Source: Bacillota bacterium
GTDB taxonomy: Bacteria; Bacillota_E; Sulfobacillia; Sulfobacillales; Sulfobacillaceae
Reading direction: 5' to 3'
Length of the DNA: 25,133 nucleotides
NCBI GenBank assembly: GCA_021820645.1
Contig: JAKADJ010000006.1
Location: 1 to 25,133 of the forward strand
Shown here: positions 1 through 7,354 of the stretch, in pieces
How positions within the stretch are numbered: position 1 is the first letter of the stretch
Layout: each line of letters starts with the position of its first letter
Notes under the pieces: model-generated
What the model was told of the DNA's origin: nothing
What the model saw: the letters and a program-made list of their open reading frames with translations, nothing else
Databases searched by the model: none
Made by a program: the position numbers and the translations under genes

Positions 1-690
1 AAGATGCTGGGCGCACCAAGAAAACGTGTCCGTTATGAGGCGCATGGAGGGTTTCGGTGGGAAAATATAGGTCCCCCGCGCCGAATATTCCTTCAAGATA
101 TCGTTTTGAATGGTCCCGCTCAGGGCCTTCAGATCGACGCCTTGCTTTTCGGCGACTGCTGCCACCATCAAGAGTAAAATTGCAGCCGGCGCGTTGATGG
201 TCATGGACACCGAGACCCGGTCTAAAGGAATTCCCTGTAGCAGAATTTCCATGTCGGACAGGCTATCAATAGCGACCCCCACCTTGCCCACCTCGCCGCG
301 AGCCGGCTCTTGGTCCGAGTCGTATCCCATCTGGGTCGGCAGATCAAAGGCGACCGACAATCCAGTTTGGCCTTGTTCCAGCAAATATCGATAACGGCGA
401 TTAGACTCTTCGGCCGTGCCGAATCCCGCATACTGCCGCATCGTCCAATGTCGCCCCCGATACATGGTCGGGTAGATTCCTCGAGTATAGGGATAGGACC
501 CCGGGAACCCGAGTTCCTCAAGATATGCCGCACTATCCCAGTCGAGTGGCGTATAAAGAGCCTCGACGGGGATATCCGAGACCGTCTCAAACGACTCTTG
601 AGACGGTCGGCCCTTGTTTACAAACGGTTGCAAGACGGCTTTTTGCCATTCCTGGTAGGCTCCAAGTAGCCGAATATCTGGATCTCCCAT
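1..690 (-). CDS. Methylmalonyl-CoA mutase large (catalytic) subunit, N-terminal 230 residues, truncated by window edge
   Basis: The frame read down from ATG at 690 stays open to the edge of the window and encodes the N-terminal part of the substrate-binding TIM-barrel domain of a B12-dependent acyl-CoA mutase. Visible family blocks are [15 protein letters not shown] (about residues 66-80), [16 protein letters not shown] (82-97), [18 protein letters not shown] (109-126), [12 protein letters not shown] and [11 protein letters not shown] near the edge. The specificity positions read Tyr87 (RQYAG) and Ala114 (SVAFD). In the family, Tyr there marks methylmalonyl-CoA mutase, Phe isobutyryl-CoA mutase, and Ile with Asp 2-hydroxyisobutyryl-CoA mutase, so methylmalonyl-CoA to succinyl-CoA isomerisation is favoured. 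The separate small cobalamin-binding subunit, if any, is outside the window. A strong AAGGAGG lies 8 bases before the start. The gene begins 31 bases after gdh and is probably co-transcribed with it. Confidence 0.9.
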   Translation of the reverse strand, partial: MGDPDIRLLGAYQEWQKAVLQPFVNKGRPSQESFETVSDIPVEALYTPLDWDSAAYLEELGFPGSYPYTRGIYPTMYRGRHWTMRQYAGFGTAEESNRRYRYLLEQGQTGLSVAFDLPTQMGYDSDQEPARGEVGKVGVAIDSLSDMEILLQGIPLDRVSVSMTINAPAAILLLMVAAVAEKQGVDLKALSGTIQNDILKEYSARGTYIFPPKPSMRLITDTFSWCAQHL

Positions 691-721
691 CCTAGAATCC
701 TCCTTACGTCATCCCACCGTC

Positions 722-1975
722 TTAGCGCAACCAACCTCGGATTCGCATCGCTTGCGCGATACGCTCGGTGGCTACCAGGTACGCGGACTTGCGCAAGGTC
801 ACCCCAAAGCGTTCATGCATGGTATGCATATCAGCCATGGCACGCGACATGTAAGATTCCAGACGTTGATTAATCTCTTCCTCGCTCCAATAAAAACGGG
901 TTTGGTTTTGCACCCATTCAAAGTACGAAACCGTCACCCCTCCGGAGTTGCCCAGGACATCGGGAACCACCATAACCCCCTTGTCAAAGAGGATTCGATC
1001 GGCCTCGGGCGTGGTTGGCCCGTTGGCCCCTTCACCGACGATGCGAGCTTGAATGTTGTGCGCATTGTCCGACGTAATCTGATTTTCCAACGCCGCTGGA
1101 AATAAAATATCCACCGGCAGTTCCAACAACTCCTTGTTGTCGATCGGTTCTGCATGTGGATATCCTTGAAGATTGCGATTCACCCGTTTATACTCCAATA
1201 AGTCCTGGATGTTAATCCCGGCCGGATTATACAATCCCCCATCTTTATCTGAAACGGCGACGACCGTCGCCCCCAGTTGGTGCGAGATTTCGGCCGCTAC
1301 CGAACCCACATTACCAAAGCCTTGCACGGCAATGCGGCTCTTACTAAAATCAATGCCGAGTTCCGTAGCCAATTGCCGCGTGGCGAAGACCAATCCGCGC
1401 CCGGTCGCTGCCACCCGGCCCGCCGATCCTCCAATGACTAAAGGTTTACCGGTGATCAAACCAAACGTGTTTTCCCCACGAATACGCGAATATTCGTCGA
1501 CCATCCAAGCCATAATCTGAGGATTGGTAGACACATCTGGTGCTGGAATATCTTTATCGGGTCCAATTACAAGACTCACGGCACGGATATATTCACGGCT
1601 TAAACGCTCAATTTCCCGTTCCGACAGTTGGTCTACATCACACGCAATGCCCCCTTTGCCTCCACCGTAGGGAAGGTTTAAGAGAGCACATTTGACGCTC
1701 ATCCACATCGCTAATGCCTTGACTTCATCCATATTCACATCCGAATGGAACCTCAAACCACCTTTAGTTGGTCCTAAAGCGTCATTATGTTGGACACGAT
1801 AGCCTGTGAACACCTGCACCGATCCATCGTCTCGCACAAACGGCACGGCCACCTCAAATGACCGCAATGGTTGCTTCAAAATTTCATATGCTGCCGGCTC
1901 GACCCCCAGTGTGTCGACCGCCTCTTTAAAAGCTTGTTGCGCCCGCAAATACGGGTTGAGTGACGTATCCGCCAC
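722..1975 (-). CDS. gdhA: NAD(P)-dependent glutamate dehydrogenase, RocG/GudB type
   Basis: Catalyses reversible oxidative deamination of glutamate to 2-oxoglutarate and ammonia in the cytoplasm. Seen: KGGLRFH (residues 71-77), the catalytic-lysine motif LPYGGGKGG (101-109), the catalytic aspartate in APDVSTNP (145-152) and the dinucleotide-binding GFGNVG (219-224). The 417-residue length fits hexameric family members (about 420). The frame can be extended to a TTG at 2002, but I choose GTG at 1975. It is preceded by a perfect AGGGGGG Shine-Dalgarno 8 bases upstream, the N-terminus then matches family members, and the TTG would lie only a few bases from the predicted transcription start. The methylmalonyl-CoA mutase gene follows 31 bases downstream, so amino-acid carbon entering at 2-oxoglutarate and propionyl/methylmalonyl carbon entering at succinyl-CoA may be expressed together (inference). 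Confidence 0.95.
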   Translation of the reverse strand: MADTSLNPYLRAQQAFKEAVDTLGVEPAAYEILKQPLRSFEVAVPFVRDDGSVQVFTGYRVQHNDALGPTKGGLRFHSDVNMDEVKALAMWMSVKCALLNLPYGGGKGGIACDVDQLSEREIERLSREYIRAVSLVIGPDKDIPAPDVSTNPQIMAWMVDEYSRIRGENTFGLITGKPLVIGGSAGRVAATGRGLVFATRQLATELGIDFSKSRIAVQGFGNVGSVAAEISHQLGATVVAVSDKDGGLYNPAGINIQDLLEYKRVNRNLQGYPHAEPIDNKELLELPVDILFPAALENQITSDNAHNIQARIVGEGANGPTTPEADRILFDKGVMVVPDVLGNSGGVTVSYFEWVQNQTRFYWSEEEINQRLESYMSRAMADMHTMHERFGVTLRKSAYLVATERIAQAMRIRGWLR

Positions 1976-2015
1976 TGTACGCGCCCCCCTAAAGTTGTCC
2001 AAGATATCCGTCGGT

Positions 2016-2024
2016 ATTATAGCA
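2016..2024 (-). promoter_or_regulatory. Extended -10 promoter of glutamate dehydrogenase
   Basis: Reads TGCTATAAT on the minus strand: a consensus TATAAT (2016-2021) with the TG dinucleotide of an extended -10 element. No good -35 box is visible 16-18 bases further upstream, as is common for extended -10 promoters. Transcription would start near 2009, giving a leader of about 34 bases before the GTG start at 1975. This separates gdh from yajC, which ends at 2071. Confidence 0.6.
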
Positions 2025-2070
2025 CAAACCTAACGAAACCCTCGGGGATCTCGCCGCGGTTGTAGACCAA

Positions 2071-2358
2071 CTATTTTATACTGGACGCATTCTGAACCTT
2101 TCCCCCGATTGCGGAGCGCAGGATAGGCACCTCGACGTTGTCCGCTAAGTGCAAAACCAAACGATCTGGCGTTTGCGACACCACAGTACCAATGAGGCCG
2201 CCAACCGTGTAGACTTCCTCGCCTAGTTGGATCTCTGACTGCAATTGCTTCCGTTTCTTCTGTTGGCGTGATTGCTGCATAAACATCCAAATCGTCATTC
2301 CAATGATGACGATAAAAAATACCCAGTAAATACTGCTGGTGCCCTTATGCGTGGTCAT
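2071..2358 (-). CDS. yajC: Preprotein translocase accessory subunit YajC
   Basis: Small single-pass membrane protein that associates with SecDF-YidC and the SecYEG channel. Seen: 95 residues, one hydrophobic segment at about residues 9-27 (SIYWVFFIVIIGMTIWMF). A basic stretch follows (QQSRQQKKRKQLQSEI), then the conserved cytoplasmic core GEEVYTVGGLIGTVV and a VPILRSAIG block. Length and order match YajC. ATG at 2358 has AGGAG three to four bases upstream. In many bacteria yajC sits with tgt/queA/secDF, but here it is between rsgI and gdh with no sec partner in view. Confidence 0.9.
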   Translation of the reverse strand: MTTHKGTSSIYWVFFIVIIGMTIWMFMQQSRQQKKRKQLQSEIQLGEEVYTVGGLIGTVVSQTPDRLVLHLADNVEVPILRSAIGGKVQNASSIK

Positions 2359-2442
2359 CCACTCCTATTCGTATCCGGTTGTCCCGTTTCCGGTCATGAC
2401 TAGTTCGGGATCCCCATAGAAAATTCCTGCTTATCCACCCGC

Positions 2443-3513
2443 CTAAAGGCCAGGAAGTCCGGATGTGATACTAGTTAAGGAACTCTCTAGACTACTAGGC
2501 TTCCCGGATCCCTGGGATGATAGACTAGGAATCGTCGACGGGGGTACCGATCCCGAAATGACAGGACTCGACGGCGTCGCACCATTTGGCGTAGATTTCG
2601 ACGTTTGCCCATGGGAATGGTGGGATTTATGATGAGGTTTGTGCTTCGGATGACCGGCCTTTGCCGACTTCCCACCGGGTAAAGACGTAATGGGCGGGAT
2701 ACTCAACCCAATATTCGCACTCGGAATAGAGGGTAAGATGACAGGTGTAGAGGTAGTGCTGACACCCGAGGAAATCGTTTGAGACCCTTTCTGAACAATC
2801 GGCGCGTTGCTCACCAACTGCGTTAAGGGTACGGTTTGGGCTAGCGCCTGGGTCCATCGCCGACCCTGATGACGATCGTGCTGCCACAAAAGATAGCGCC
2901 CCACCGATATGGGCGAATGTCCCATTGAGGTGACCAATCGGGCGCTGCGTGTCGTCACCCGAACAACTTCCAAAGGCCAGTGATTCTTCGAGACAATCTT
3001 GGTTTCGTTATTAGCCAAGCGTGGGAACCATGGCGGGACCGGCCCCGAAAACGCCCCCCCTATTAACAAGGTAGGGGTTCCCTTTCGCACGTACCCGTCT
3101 TTAACCGCCCATTTGGTGACCTCTTCCACCGCCAACCCAACAGATGACCGCACAGGGTGGTATTGGGTCAGGATCTGACGCCCAGCCCTATCGAGACCCA
3201 CTGCCGCAATGACTTTTTGATGGGCCCCTACGATGAGATTGATGCTCGGGTTGATATCCACGCTGACGACCGCCACTGCCAACGGCGCTGCCGGCGCCAT
3301 GACGTCCGCTAACCCCACGAGCACCAATGCCAATGAACTTGCCATCACGGCACCTGCCTGCCACCACCGCCGCACCCTCGGGCTCGGCAGCCACACCTCT
3401 TGACCGACTGCCAGGGTCGAGGGATTGGCTTTGATAGTTTTAAATGCCCCACCGGGCAATAATACGGTCGCACGCCGACCGCGAATTTCTAAAACAACCG
3501 CCCGATCCTTCAT
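2443..3513 (-). CDS. rsgI: RsgI-family membrane-anchored anti-sigma-I factor
   Basis: Predicted to bind and restrain SigI and to respond to an extracytoplasmic cue. Seen in order: N-terminal cytoplasmic RsgI domain (about 1-45, with MKDRAVVLEIRGRRATVLLP), one membrane segment (about 52-70) and the juxtamembrane motif VDINPSINL (85-93). In characterised RsgI proteins the Asn-Pro bond of this motif is cut autoproteolytically as part of signalling. The folded extracytoplasmic domain extends to about 230, and a low-complexity Ser/Thr/Pro-rich tail (about 245-356) carries a His/Lys cluster at 288-301. No carbohydrate-binding or hydrolase module of the clostridial RsgI kind is visible, so the stimulus is unknown. 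The ATG overlaps the sigI stop by four bases (ATGA), as expected for a translationally coupled sigma/anti-sigma pair. Confidence 0.88.
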   Translation of the reverse strand: MKDRAVVLEIRGRRATVLLPGGAFKTIKANPSTLAVGQEVWLPSPRVRRWWQAGAVMASSLALVLVGLADVMAPAAPLAVAVVSVDINPSINLIVGAHQKVIAAVGLDRAGRQILTQYHPVRSSVGLAVEEVTKWAVKDGYVRKGTPTLLIGGAFSGPVPPWFPRLANNETKIVSKNHWPLEVVRVTTRSARLVTSMGHSPISVGRYLLWQHDRHQGRRWTQALAQTVPLTQLVSNAPIVQKGSQTISSGVSTTSTPVILPSIPSANIGLSIPPITSLPGGKSAKAGHPKHKPHHKSHHSHGQTSKSTPNGATPSSPVISGSVPPSTIPSLSSQGSGKPSSLESSLTSITSGLPGL

Positions 3514-4271
3514 GTGTCTACTCCTCTTGACTGATCCAATAAATAAGCCTGTAGGTAGGGGAAATCCCGTATCAATATCAGTGCTACAGCGATAATGTAC
3601 TTGCGATGCCGCTCTAATGTCTTCCGACTATGATCTCCACTTTGCACCAGCTTTTGTAAGGGCAACTCATGTTTTTTCAGGAGATGTTCACGATACTCGG
3701 CGTGGTGAGCCACGGTCCGTCCAATCGCAATCGCGCGTTGGCGAGCATCCTGGTGCTTTGGTGCCACCAACACTAATTCGTGAAAGCTAATCCCAAAACT
3801 TTTTAACAGTTCTCCATACTCCGCGATCTCCAGACGTCGGTTTTCTTCGTCACGGGCCATATTCCACATCGACTCGGCCATGTGGTCCAGAACCGTCACT
3901 GGTGTCCCGCCCTCTTCGGAAGGGGTCTCCAACTCGCTCAGCAGCACCTCATTTTGCCGTTGCCGACCGCGGCGATAATAGTCGACCAGTCTGCGTTTAA
4001 TCACGGTTTGGGCGAAACTTAAAAATGCGCCTTTGCCTTCATCGTACGCCGTAATGGCCTCGTTAAACGCCATGAGCGCCACGCTAATCTCTTCGTCGAT
4101 ACCAGGTCGCAAATAACGGCCTGCACTTTGACTGGCGATTTTTAGCACGAACGGTGTATAGTCCGCAATGAGTTGGTTACGCGCTTCATCGTCACCCGAC
4201 TGAGCGTGTGCCAAAAGCAACGGTGGCTCCACAGATCGGCGTTTACGGAAGCCTAGACCCACACGGTTCAC
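3510..4271 (-). CDS. sigI: RNA polymerase sigma factor SigI
   Basis: Alternative sigma-70-family factor. The 253 residues match the length of Bacillus SigI (about 250). The region-2-like block NQLIADYTPFVLKIASQSAGR..DEEISVALMAFNEAITAYDEGKGAFLSFAQTVIKRRLVDYYRR (about 32-100) is diagnostic of SigI, including the acidic DEEISVALMAFNEAI core. The C-terminal part has the SigI-specific conserved domain (GISFHELVLVAPKHQDAR, then KLVQSGDHSRKTLERHRKYIIAVALIL) in place of a canonical region 4. In Bacillus it is a heat and envelope stress factor; in cellulolytic clostridia, paralogues control polysaccharide degradation. The start is taken as GTG at 4271, with a second GTG at 4262 also possible. A candidate SigI-type promoter lies just upstream, and rsgI overlaps the stop, supporting an autoregulated sigI-rsgI operon. 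Confidence 0.93.
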   Translation of the reverse strand: MNRVGLGFRKRRSVEPPLLLAHAQSGDDEARNQLIADYTPFVLKIASQSAGRYLRPGIDEEISVALMAFNEAITAYDEGKGAFLSFAQTVIKRRLVDYYRRGRQRQNEVLLSELETPSEEGGTPVTVLDHMAESMWNMARDEENRRLEIAEYGELLKSFGISFHELVLVAPKHQDARQRAIAIGRTVAHHAEYREHLLKKHELPLQKLVQSGDHSRKTLERHRKYIIAVALILIRDFPYLQAYLLDQSRGVDT

Positions 4272-4287
4272 CTCGCCTTCATAGCTA

Positions 4288-4317
4288 TTCGTATGACCAC
4301 GCTTCCCTCATGGGGGT
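4288..4317 (-). promoter_or_regulatory. Candidate SigI-type autoregulatory promoter
   Basis: In the 50-base gap between ruvB and sigI the minus strand shows ACCCCC (4312-4317) and, 20 bases later, CGAA (4288-4291). These are the reported SigI -35 and -10 core motifs. The spacing is longer than I would expect, so the assignment is tentative. Position directly before sigI fits the known autoregulation of sigI-rsgI operons. Confidence 0.45.
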
Positions 4318-4321
4318 ACGG

Positions 4322-5362
4322 TCAAGCGTTCTCTTCAGATTTTAGATCCATCCAGGTCGCTGGTGAGACAGGCACCGGCAGACCCAGCGCCTGGTATCCC
4401 CGACTCGCCAGAACACGGCCCCGTGGGGTCCGTTGGATATAGCCTTGTTGCAGCAAAAATGGCTCGTATACGTCCTCAACGGTGCCAGGTTCTTCACCGG
4501 CTCCTGCGGCTAACGTCTCAAGACCTACGGGCCCCCCGCTGTAGCGTTCTGCCATCGCTTGGAGGATGCGACGATCCACCGCATCTAGCCCCTGGGGATC
4601 GACTTCAAGGAGGGCCAATCCTTCTGCTGCCACCGGCAACGACACCACACCATCACCCCGAACTTGGGCAAAATCCCGTAGTCGCCGCAATAACCGGTTC
4701 GCAATGCGAGGGGTTCCTCGACTCCGTTTAGCTACCTCGTACGCCGCGTCAGGCATCACTTCGAGCCCCAGCACGGACGCGGTGCGTTCGACAATTCGTG
4801 TCAAGTCTTCGGCGGTATAGAAATCTAAGTGGGTTATGACACCAAATCGATCACGCAACGGGGCTGTCAACATACCCGCCCGCGTCGTGGCGCCAACGAG
4901 CGTGAAATGGGGTAAATCCAGTCTCACTGAACGGGCTCCCGGTCCCTTGCCGAGGACCAGGTCCAAAGCGAAATCCTCCATGGCGGGATACAGCACTTCT
5001 TCGACGGGACGCGATAGGCGATGAATCTCATCGATGAACAGCACCTCATGATCTTCGAGGTTGGTTAAGATTGACGCCAAATCTCCAGGACGATCGATGG
5101 CCGGGCCCGAAGTGAATCGGATTCCAACCCCGAGTTCGTTCGCAATAATGTGAGCCAGTGTCGTCTTGCCGAGTCCCGGTGGTCCATACAACAAAACATG
5201 GTCTAAGGCATCATGCCGGGCCAATGCTGCTTGAATAAAGATGCCTAAACGTTCTTTCACCGAGGTCTGCCCGATATAATCAGTGAGCGACTGGGGTCGC
5301 AGATGACCATCCCACTCCCCTTGGGAGTTGGATTCGGGACTCACAATGCGTTTATCCTCCAT
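4322..5362 (-). CDS. ruvB: Holliday junction branch migration ATPase RuvB
   Basis: Hexameric AAA+ motor that, with RuvA, drives branch migration of Holliday junctions. Seen: the RuvB N-terminal signature [12 protein letters not shown] (21-32), Walker A GPPGLGKT (60-67), Walker B FIDEIHRL (109-116), sensor 1 in [20 protein letters not shown], and a C-terminal winged-helix domain ([28 protein letters not shown]) ending with the family's QRTPRGR. The 346 residues are normal for the family. ATG at 5362 has GGAGG eight bases upstream and overlaps the ruvA stop by 11 bases, indicating translational coupling. It is the last gene of ruvC-ruvA-ruvB before sigI. Confidence 0.98.
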   Translation of the reverse strand: MEDKRIVSPESNSQGEWDGHLRPQSLTDYIGQTSVKERLGIFIQAALARHDALDHVLLYGPPGLGKTTLAHIIANELGVGIRFTSGPAIDRPGDLASILTNLEDHEVLFIDEIHRLSRPVEEVLYPAMEDFALDLVLGKGPGARSVRLDLPHFTLVGATTRAGMLTAPLRDRFGVITHLDFYTAEDLTRIVERTASVLGLEVMPDAAYEVAKRSRGTPRIANRLLRRLRDFAQVRGDGVVSLPVAAEGLALLEVDPQGLDAVDRRILQAMAERYSGGPVGLETLAAGAGEEPGTVEDVYEPFLLQQGYIQRTPRGRVLASRGYQALGLPVPVSPATWMDLKSEENA

Positions 5363-5969
5363 GGTGAATTCCTCCTCGGGTCCGATCCAAGAGCCTCAAC
5401 GCTTCCCGTAGCCTACGACCAGGGTCCACCAAATCAGCCGGCAACTGCTTACACGCAGCTTGGGCCTCTTCAAAGGTGTACCCAAGGCCCAATAGTCCCG
5501 CCAGAACCTCATCAGTGGTAGGGGTTGCAGGATTTTCAATCACTCCTACCGGGGAATCTTTACCCGCCGTTTGCCATTTGCTCGACAACTCTAATTGGAT
5601 ACGTTGCGCCAACTTGGCTCCGATGCCCGGAGCTTCTTTCAACTGTTTCCATTGGCCGGCAGCCACCGCTTCATGGAGCCCATCGACCCCAAGGTGCCCT
5701 AAAAGCGCCAGACCCGCTTTGACCCCGACCCCGGTGACTTGGAGCATGTCTAAAAAACATTGGCGTTCGGTACGAGTTGCAAACCCAATCAGCCGCCAGG
5801 CATCTTCGCGTACCACGAGATGGGTAAACACATGCACCATCCGATCCGTCTCGCCCAGGTGGTCCAAGCTACGATGAGACATTTCAATTCCGTATCCCAC
5901 CCCACCTACGTCGATGACACAGGTCTCTCCATCCTTCGAGATCAGCCGTCCACGCAATTCAACGATCAT
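5352..5969 (-). CDS. ruvA: Holliday junction DNA-binding subunit RuvA
   Basis: Tetrameric protein that binds four-way junctions and loads RuvB. Seen: an N-terminal OB-fold starting [31 protein letters not shown]. Two helix-hairpin-helix segments follow ([20 protein letters not shown] and [19 protein letters not shown]), then a flexible linker (about 140-155) and a small C-terminal RuvB-binding domain ([25 protein letters not shown]). The 205 residues match the family. ATG at 5969 has AAGGAG six bases upstream and overlaps the ruvC stop by 11 bases; its own stop overlaps ruvB by 11 bases. Confidence 0.98.
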   Translation of the reverse strand: MIVELRGRLISKDGETCVIDVGGVGYGIEMSHRSLDHLGETDRMVHVFTHLVVREDAWRLIGFATRTERQCFLDMLQVTGVGVKAGLALLGHLGVDGLHEAVAAGQWKQLKEAPGIGAKLAQRIQLELSSKWQTAGKDSPVGVIENPATPTTDEVLAGLLGLGYTFEEAQAACKQLPADLVDPGRRLREALRLLDRTRGGIHHGG

Positions 5970-6453
5970 GAATGACTCCTTGGAATCTGACGTACTCCAG
6001 ACCAGTCAGGGCGATGGCTAGCGCATCGGCTGCATCGTCGGGAGTGGGTTTAGTCTTAAGACCCAAAAGCCTTTGCACCATTCCTTGAATTTGGGATTTA
6101 CTCGCCATACCATAGCCTGTAACGGTTTGCTTGACTTCATTGGGAGTCATTTCTACCATCGGGATCCCGGCCTGCGCAATTCCTAACAAAACCACCCCGC
6201 GCGCCTGCCCTACAGCCAATGCAGTGGTGCTGTTTTGACCAAAAAAGAGCTTTTCTACCGCCGCATACTCCGGTTGATGGGTCTTTAAAATCAGGGATAA
6301 CGCGTCATAGATATAAACCAACCGACGTTCAGGAGTCCATCCGGACTCTGTCCGGATCGCTCCAAATCCGAGGCTTTGAGTTTGCGATCCTTTCCGATCC
6401 ACAATCCCCCACCCGCAAATAGCCGTACCCGGATCAATGCCTAAGATGCGCAT
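5959..6453 (-). CDS. ruvC: Crossover junction endodeoxyribonuclease RuvC
   Basis: Dimeric, magnesium-dependent resolvase that nicks Holliday junctions symmetrically. Seen: RNase H-fold start MRILGIDPGTAICGWGIVD with catalytic Asp7, the acidic residue Glu67 in AAVEKLFFGQN, and the C-terminal acidic pair in PDDAADALAIA (Asp140 and Asp143). The 164 residues are normal. It opens the ruvCAB operon, directly after yebC, an arrangement common across bacteria. It is separated from yebC by 120 bases that contain a short hairpin and a possible minigene. Confidence 0.98.
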   Translation of the reverse strand: MRILGIDPGTAICGWGIVDRKGSQTQSLGFGAIRTESGWTPERRLVYIYDALSLILKTHQPEYAAVEKLFFGQNSTTALAVGQARGVVLLGIAQAGIPMVEMTPNEVKQTVTGYGMASKSQIQGMVQRLLGLKTKPTPDDAADALAIALTGLEYVRFQGVIHDR

Positions 6454-6512
6454 CCATTTCTCCTATTAGAACAAATTCCGTCAGGGTGTCCCCTTAGACA
6501 TATACGACACAT
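6441..6512 (-). CDS. Possible 23-residue cysteine-rich upstream peptide of ruvC
   Basis: A short frame runs from ATG at 6512 to TAG at 6441, overlapping the first codons of ruvC in another frame. AAGGAG lies 10 bases upstream of the ATG (6523-6528), slightly farther than ideal. The peptide has four cysteines, beginning MCRIC and containing GICS and NGCA. It could be a translational coupling leader for ruvC or chance. Nothing else supports it. Confidence 0.2.
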   Translation of the reverse strand: MCRICLRGHPDGICSNRRNGCAS

Positions 6513-6553
6513 AGACCGGTTTCTCCTTCGGGTCCCCCAATTTGCCTCAAACA

Positions 6554-6565
6554 GGGGAGATCCCC
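6554..6565 (-). terminator. Weak terminator-like hairpin after yebC
   Basis: The minus strand reads GGGG-ATCT-CCCC eight bases after the yebC stop, followed by TGTTTG. The stem is short and the U tract is poor, so it may only partly end yebC transcripts before ruvC. Confidence 0.3.
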
Positions 6566-6573
6566 AAAAGACT

Positions 6574-7314
6574 TTACCCAAAATCCATGTCGTCTGGAAA
6601 CTCTCCGTTAAAAAATACTTTTTCAACATCGTCGTGATCTTCTAACAGCTCGATCAAAGTCATTAACTGCGGCACATCTTCCTCGCTCACCGCAGTCAAC
6701 GTCTTCGGAATACGGACCAATTCCACTTCGCTCACCGTCACACCATGTCGCTCAAAGGCCTCTCGTACAACATCCACAATCTCCGGGTCGGTTAACACAA
6801 CGACTTCGTCGTCATCTTGACGCAAATCATCGGCCCCCGCCTCAATAGCAATATCTAGCAAATCCTCTTCGGTAAGGGCGGTCGGCCCGAGCGTAAGGCG
6901 ACCCTTACCCTCAAACATCCACGCCACACATCCGGTCTCTCCCAGGGCTCCACCGTGCCGGGAAAAAATGTGTCGGACCTCGCCGGCGGTCCGATTCCGG
7001 TTGTCGGTGAGAATCTGCATGTAGACCGCGACCCCACCCGGCCCATACCCTTCATAGACAATTTCTTCGTAATGAACCCCTTCCTCTTGACCCGTGGCAC
7101 GGCGAATCGCTCGCTCGATATTAGACTGCGGCAAATTGTTCTCTTTGGCCTTTTGGATCGCAATGCGGAGTTTAAAGTTATGATCGGGATTGCCCCCGCC
7201 CCGTTTGGCTGCCGCCATAATATCTTTTGTGAGTTGTGAAAACACGGTGCCTCGCACCGCATCAACTTTGGCCTTTTTACGTTTAATGTTGGCCCACTTT
7301 GAATGTCCTGACAT
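6574..7314 (-). CDS. yebC: YebC/TACO1-family translation factor
   Basis: Member of the YebC/PmpR family, long annotated as transcriptional regulators and more recently linked to translation of problematic peptide sequences such as proline-rich stretches. Seen: the hallmark N-terminus MSGHSKWANIKRKKAKVDA, then FSQLTKDIMAAAKRGGGNPDHNFKLRIAIQKAKENNLP (25-62) and YEGYGPGGVAVYMQILTDNRNRTAGEVRHIFSRHGG (87-122). The acidic C-terminal domain ends ELLEDHDDVEKVFFNGEF. The 246 residues are normal. ATG at 7314 has GAGGAGAG about 10 bases upstream. It lies between nadE (40-base gap) and the ruv operon; the yebC-ruvCAB association is widespread. Confidence 0.97.
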   Translation of the reverse strand: MSGHSKWANIKRKKAKVDAVRGTVFSQLTKDIMAAAKRGGGNPDHNFKLRIAIQKAKENNLPQSNIERAIRRATGQEEGVHYEEIVYEGYGPGGVAVYMQILTDNRNRTAGEVRHIFSRHGGALGETGCVAWMFEGKGRLTLGPTALTEEDLLDIAIEAGADDLRQDDDEVVVLTDPEIVDVVREAFERHGVTVSEVELVRIPKTLTAVSEEDVPQLMTLIELLEDHDDVEKVFFNGEFPDDMDFG

Positions 7315-7354
7315 GGGTTATCTTCTCTCCTCACTTTGATTGGCATCTTTGCCG

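Noticed and set aside
222..590. 122-codon minus-strand frame opposite in register to the methylmalonyl-CoA mutase
   Set aside because: Arginine-rich out-of-frame reading of the mutase gene, which is open through the same stretch in another frame with clear family motifs.
1976..2002. TTG start nine codons upstream for glutamate dehydrogenase
   Set aside because: It lies within about 10 bases of the predicted transcription start and the AGGGGGG ribosome site falls inside the extension.
2419..2456. Possible rsgI terminator (TTCCTG...CAGGAA followed by TTTTC)
   Set aside because: The arms enclose a 21-base loop that includes the stop codon and the U tract is short; too weak to call.
2347..4294. 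Shared 10-mer ATACGAATAG before both yajC and sigI, suggesting a second SigI promoter at yajC
   Set aside because: No CCCCC-type -35 is present upstream of the yajC copy; a shared 10-mer is expected by chance in 25 kb.
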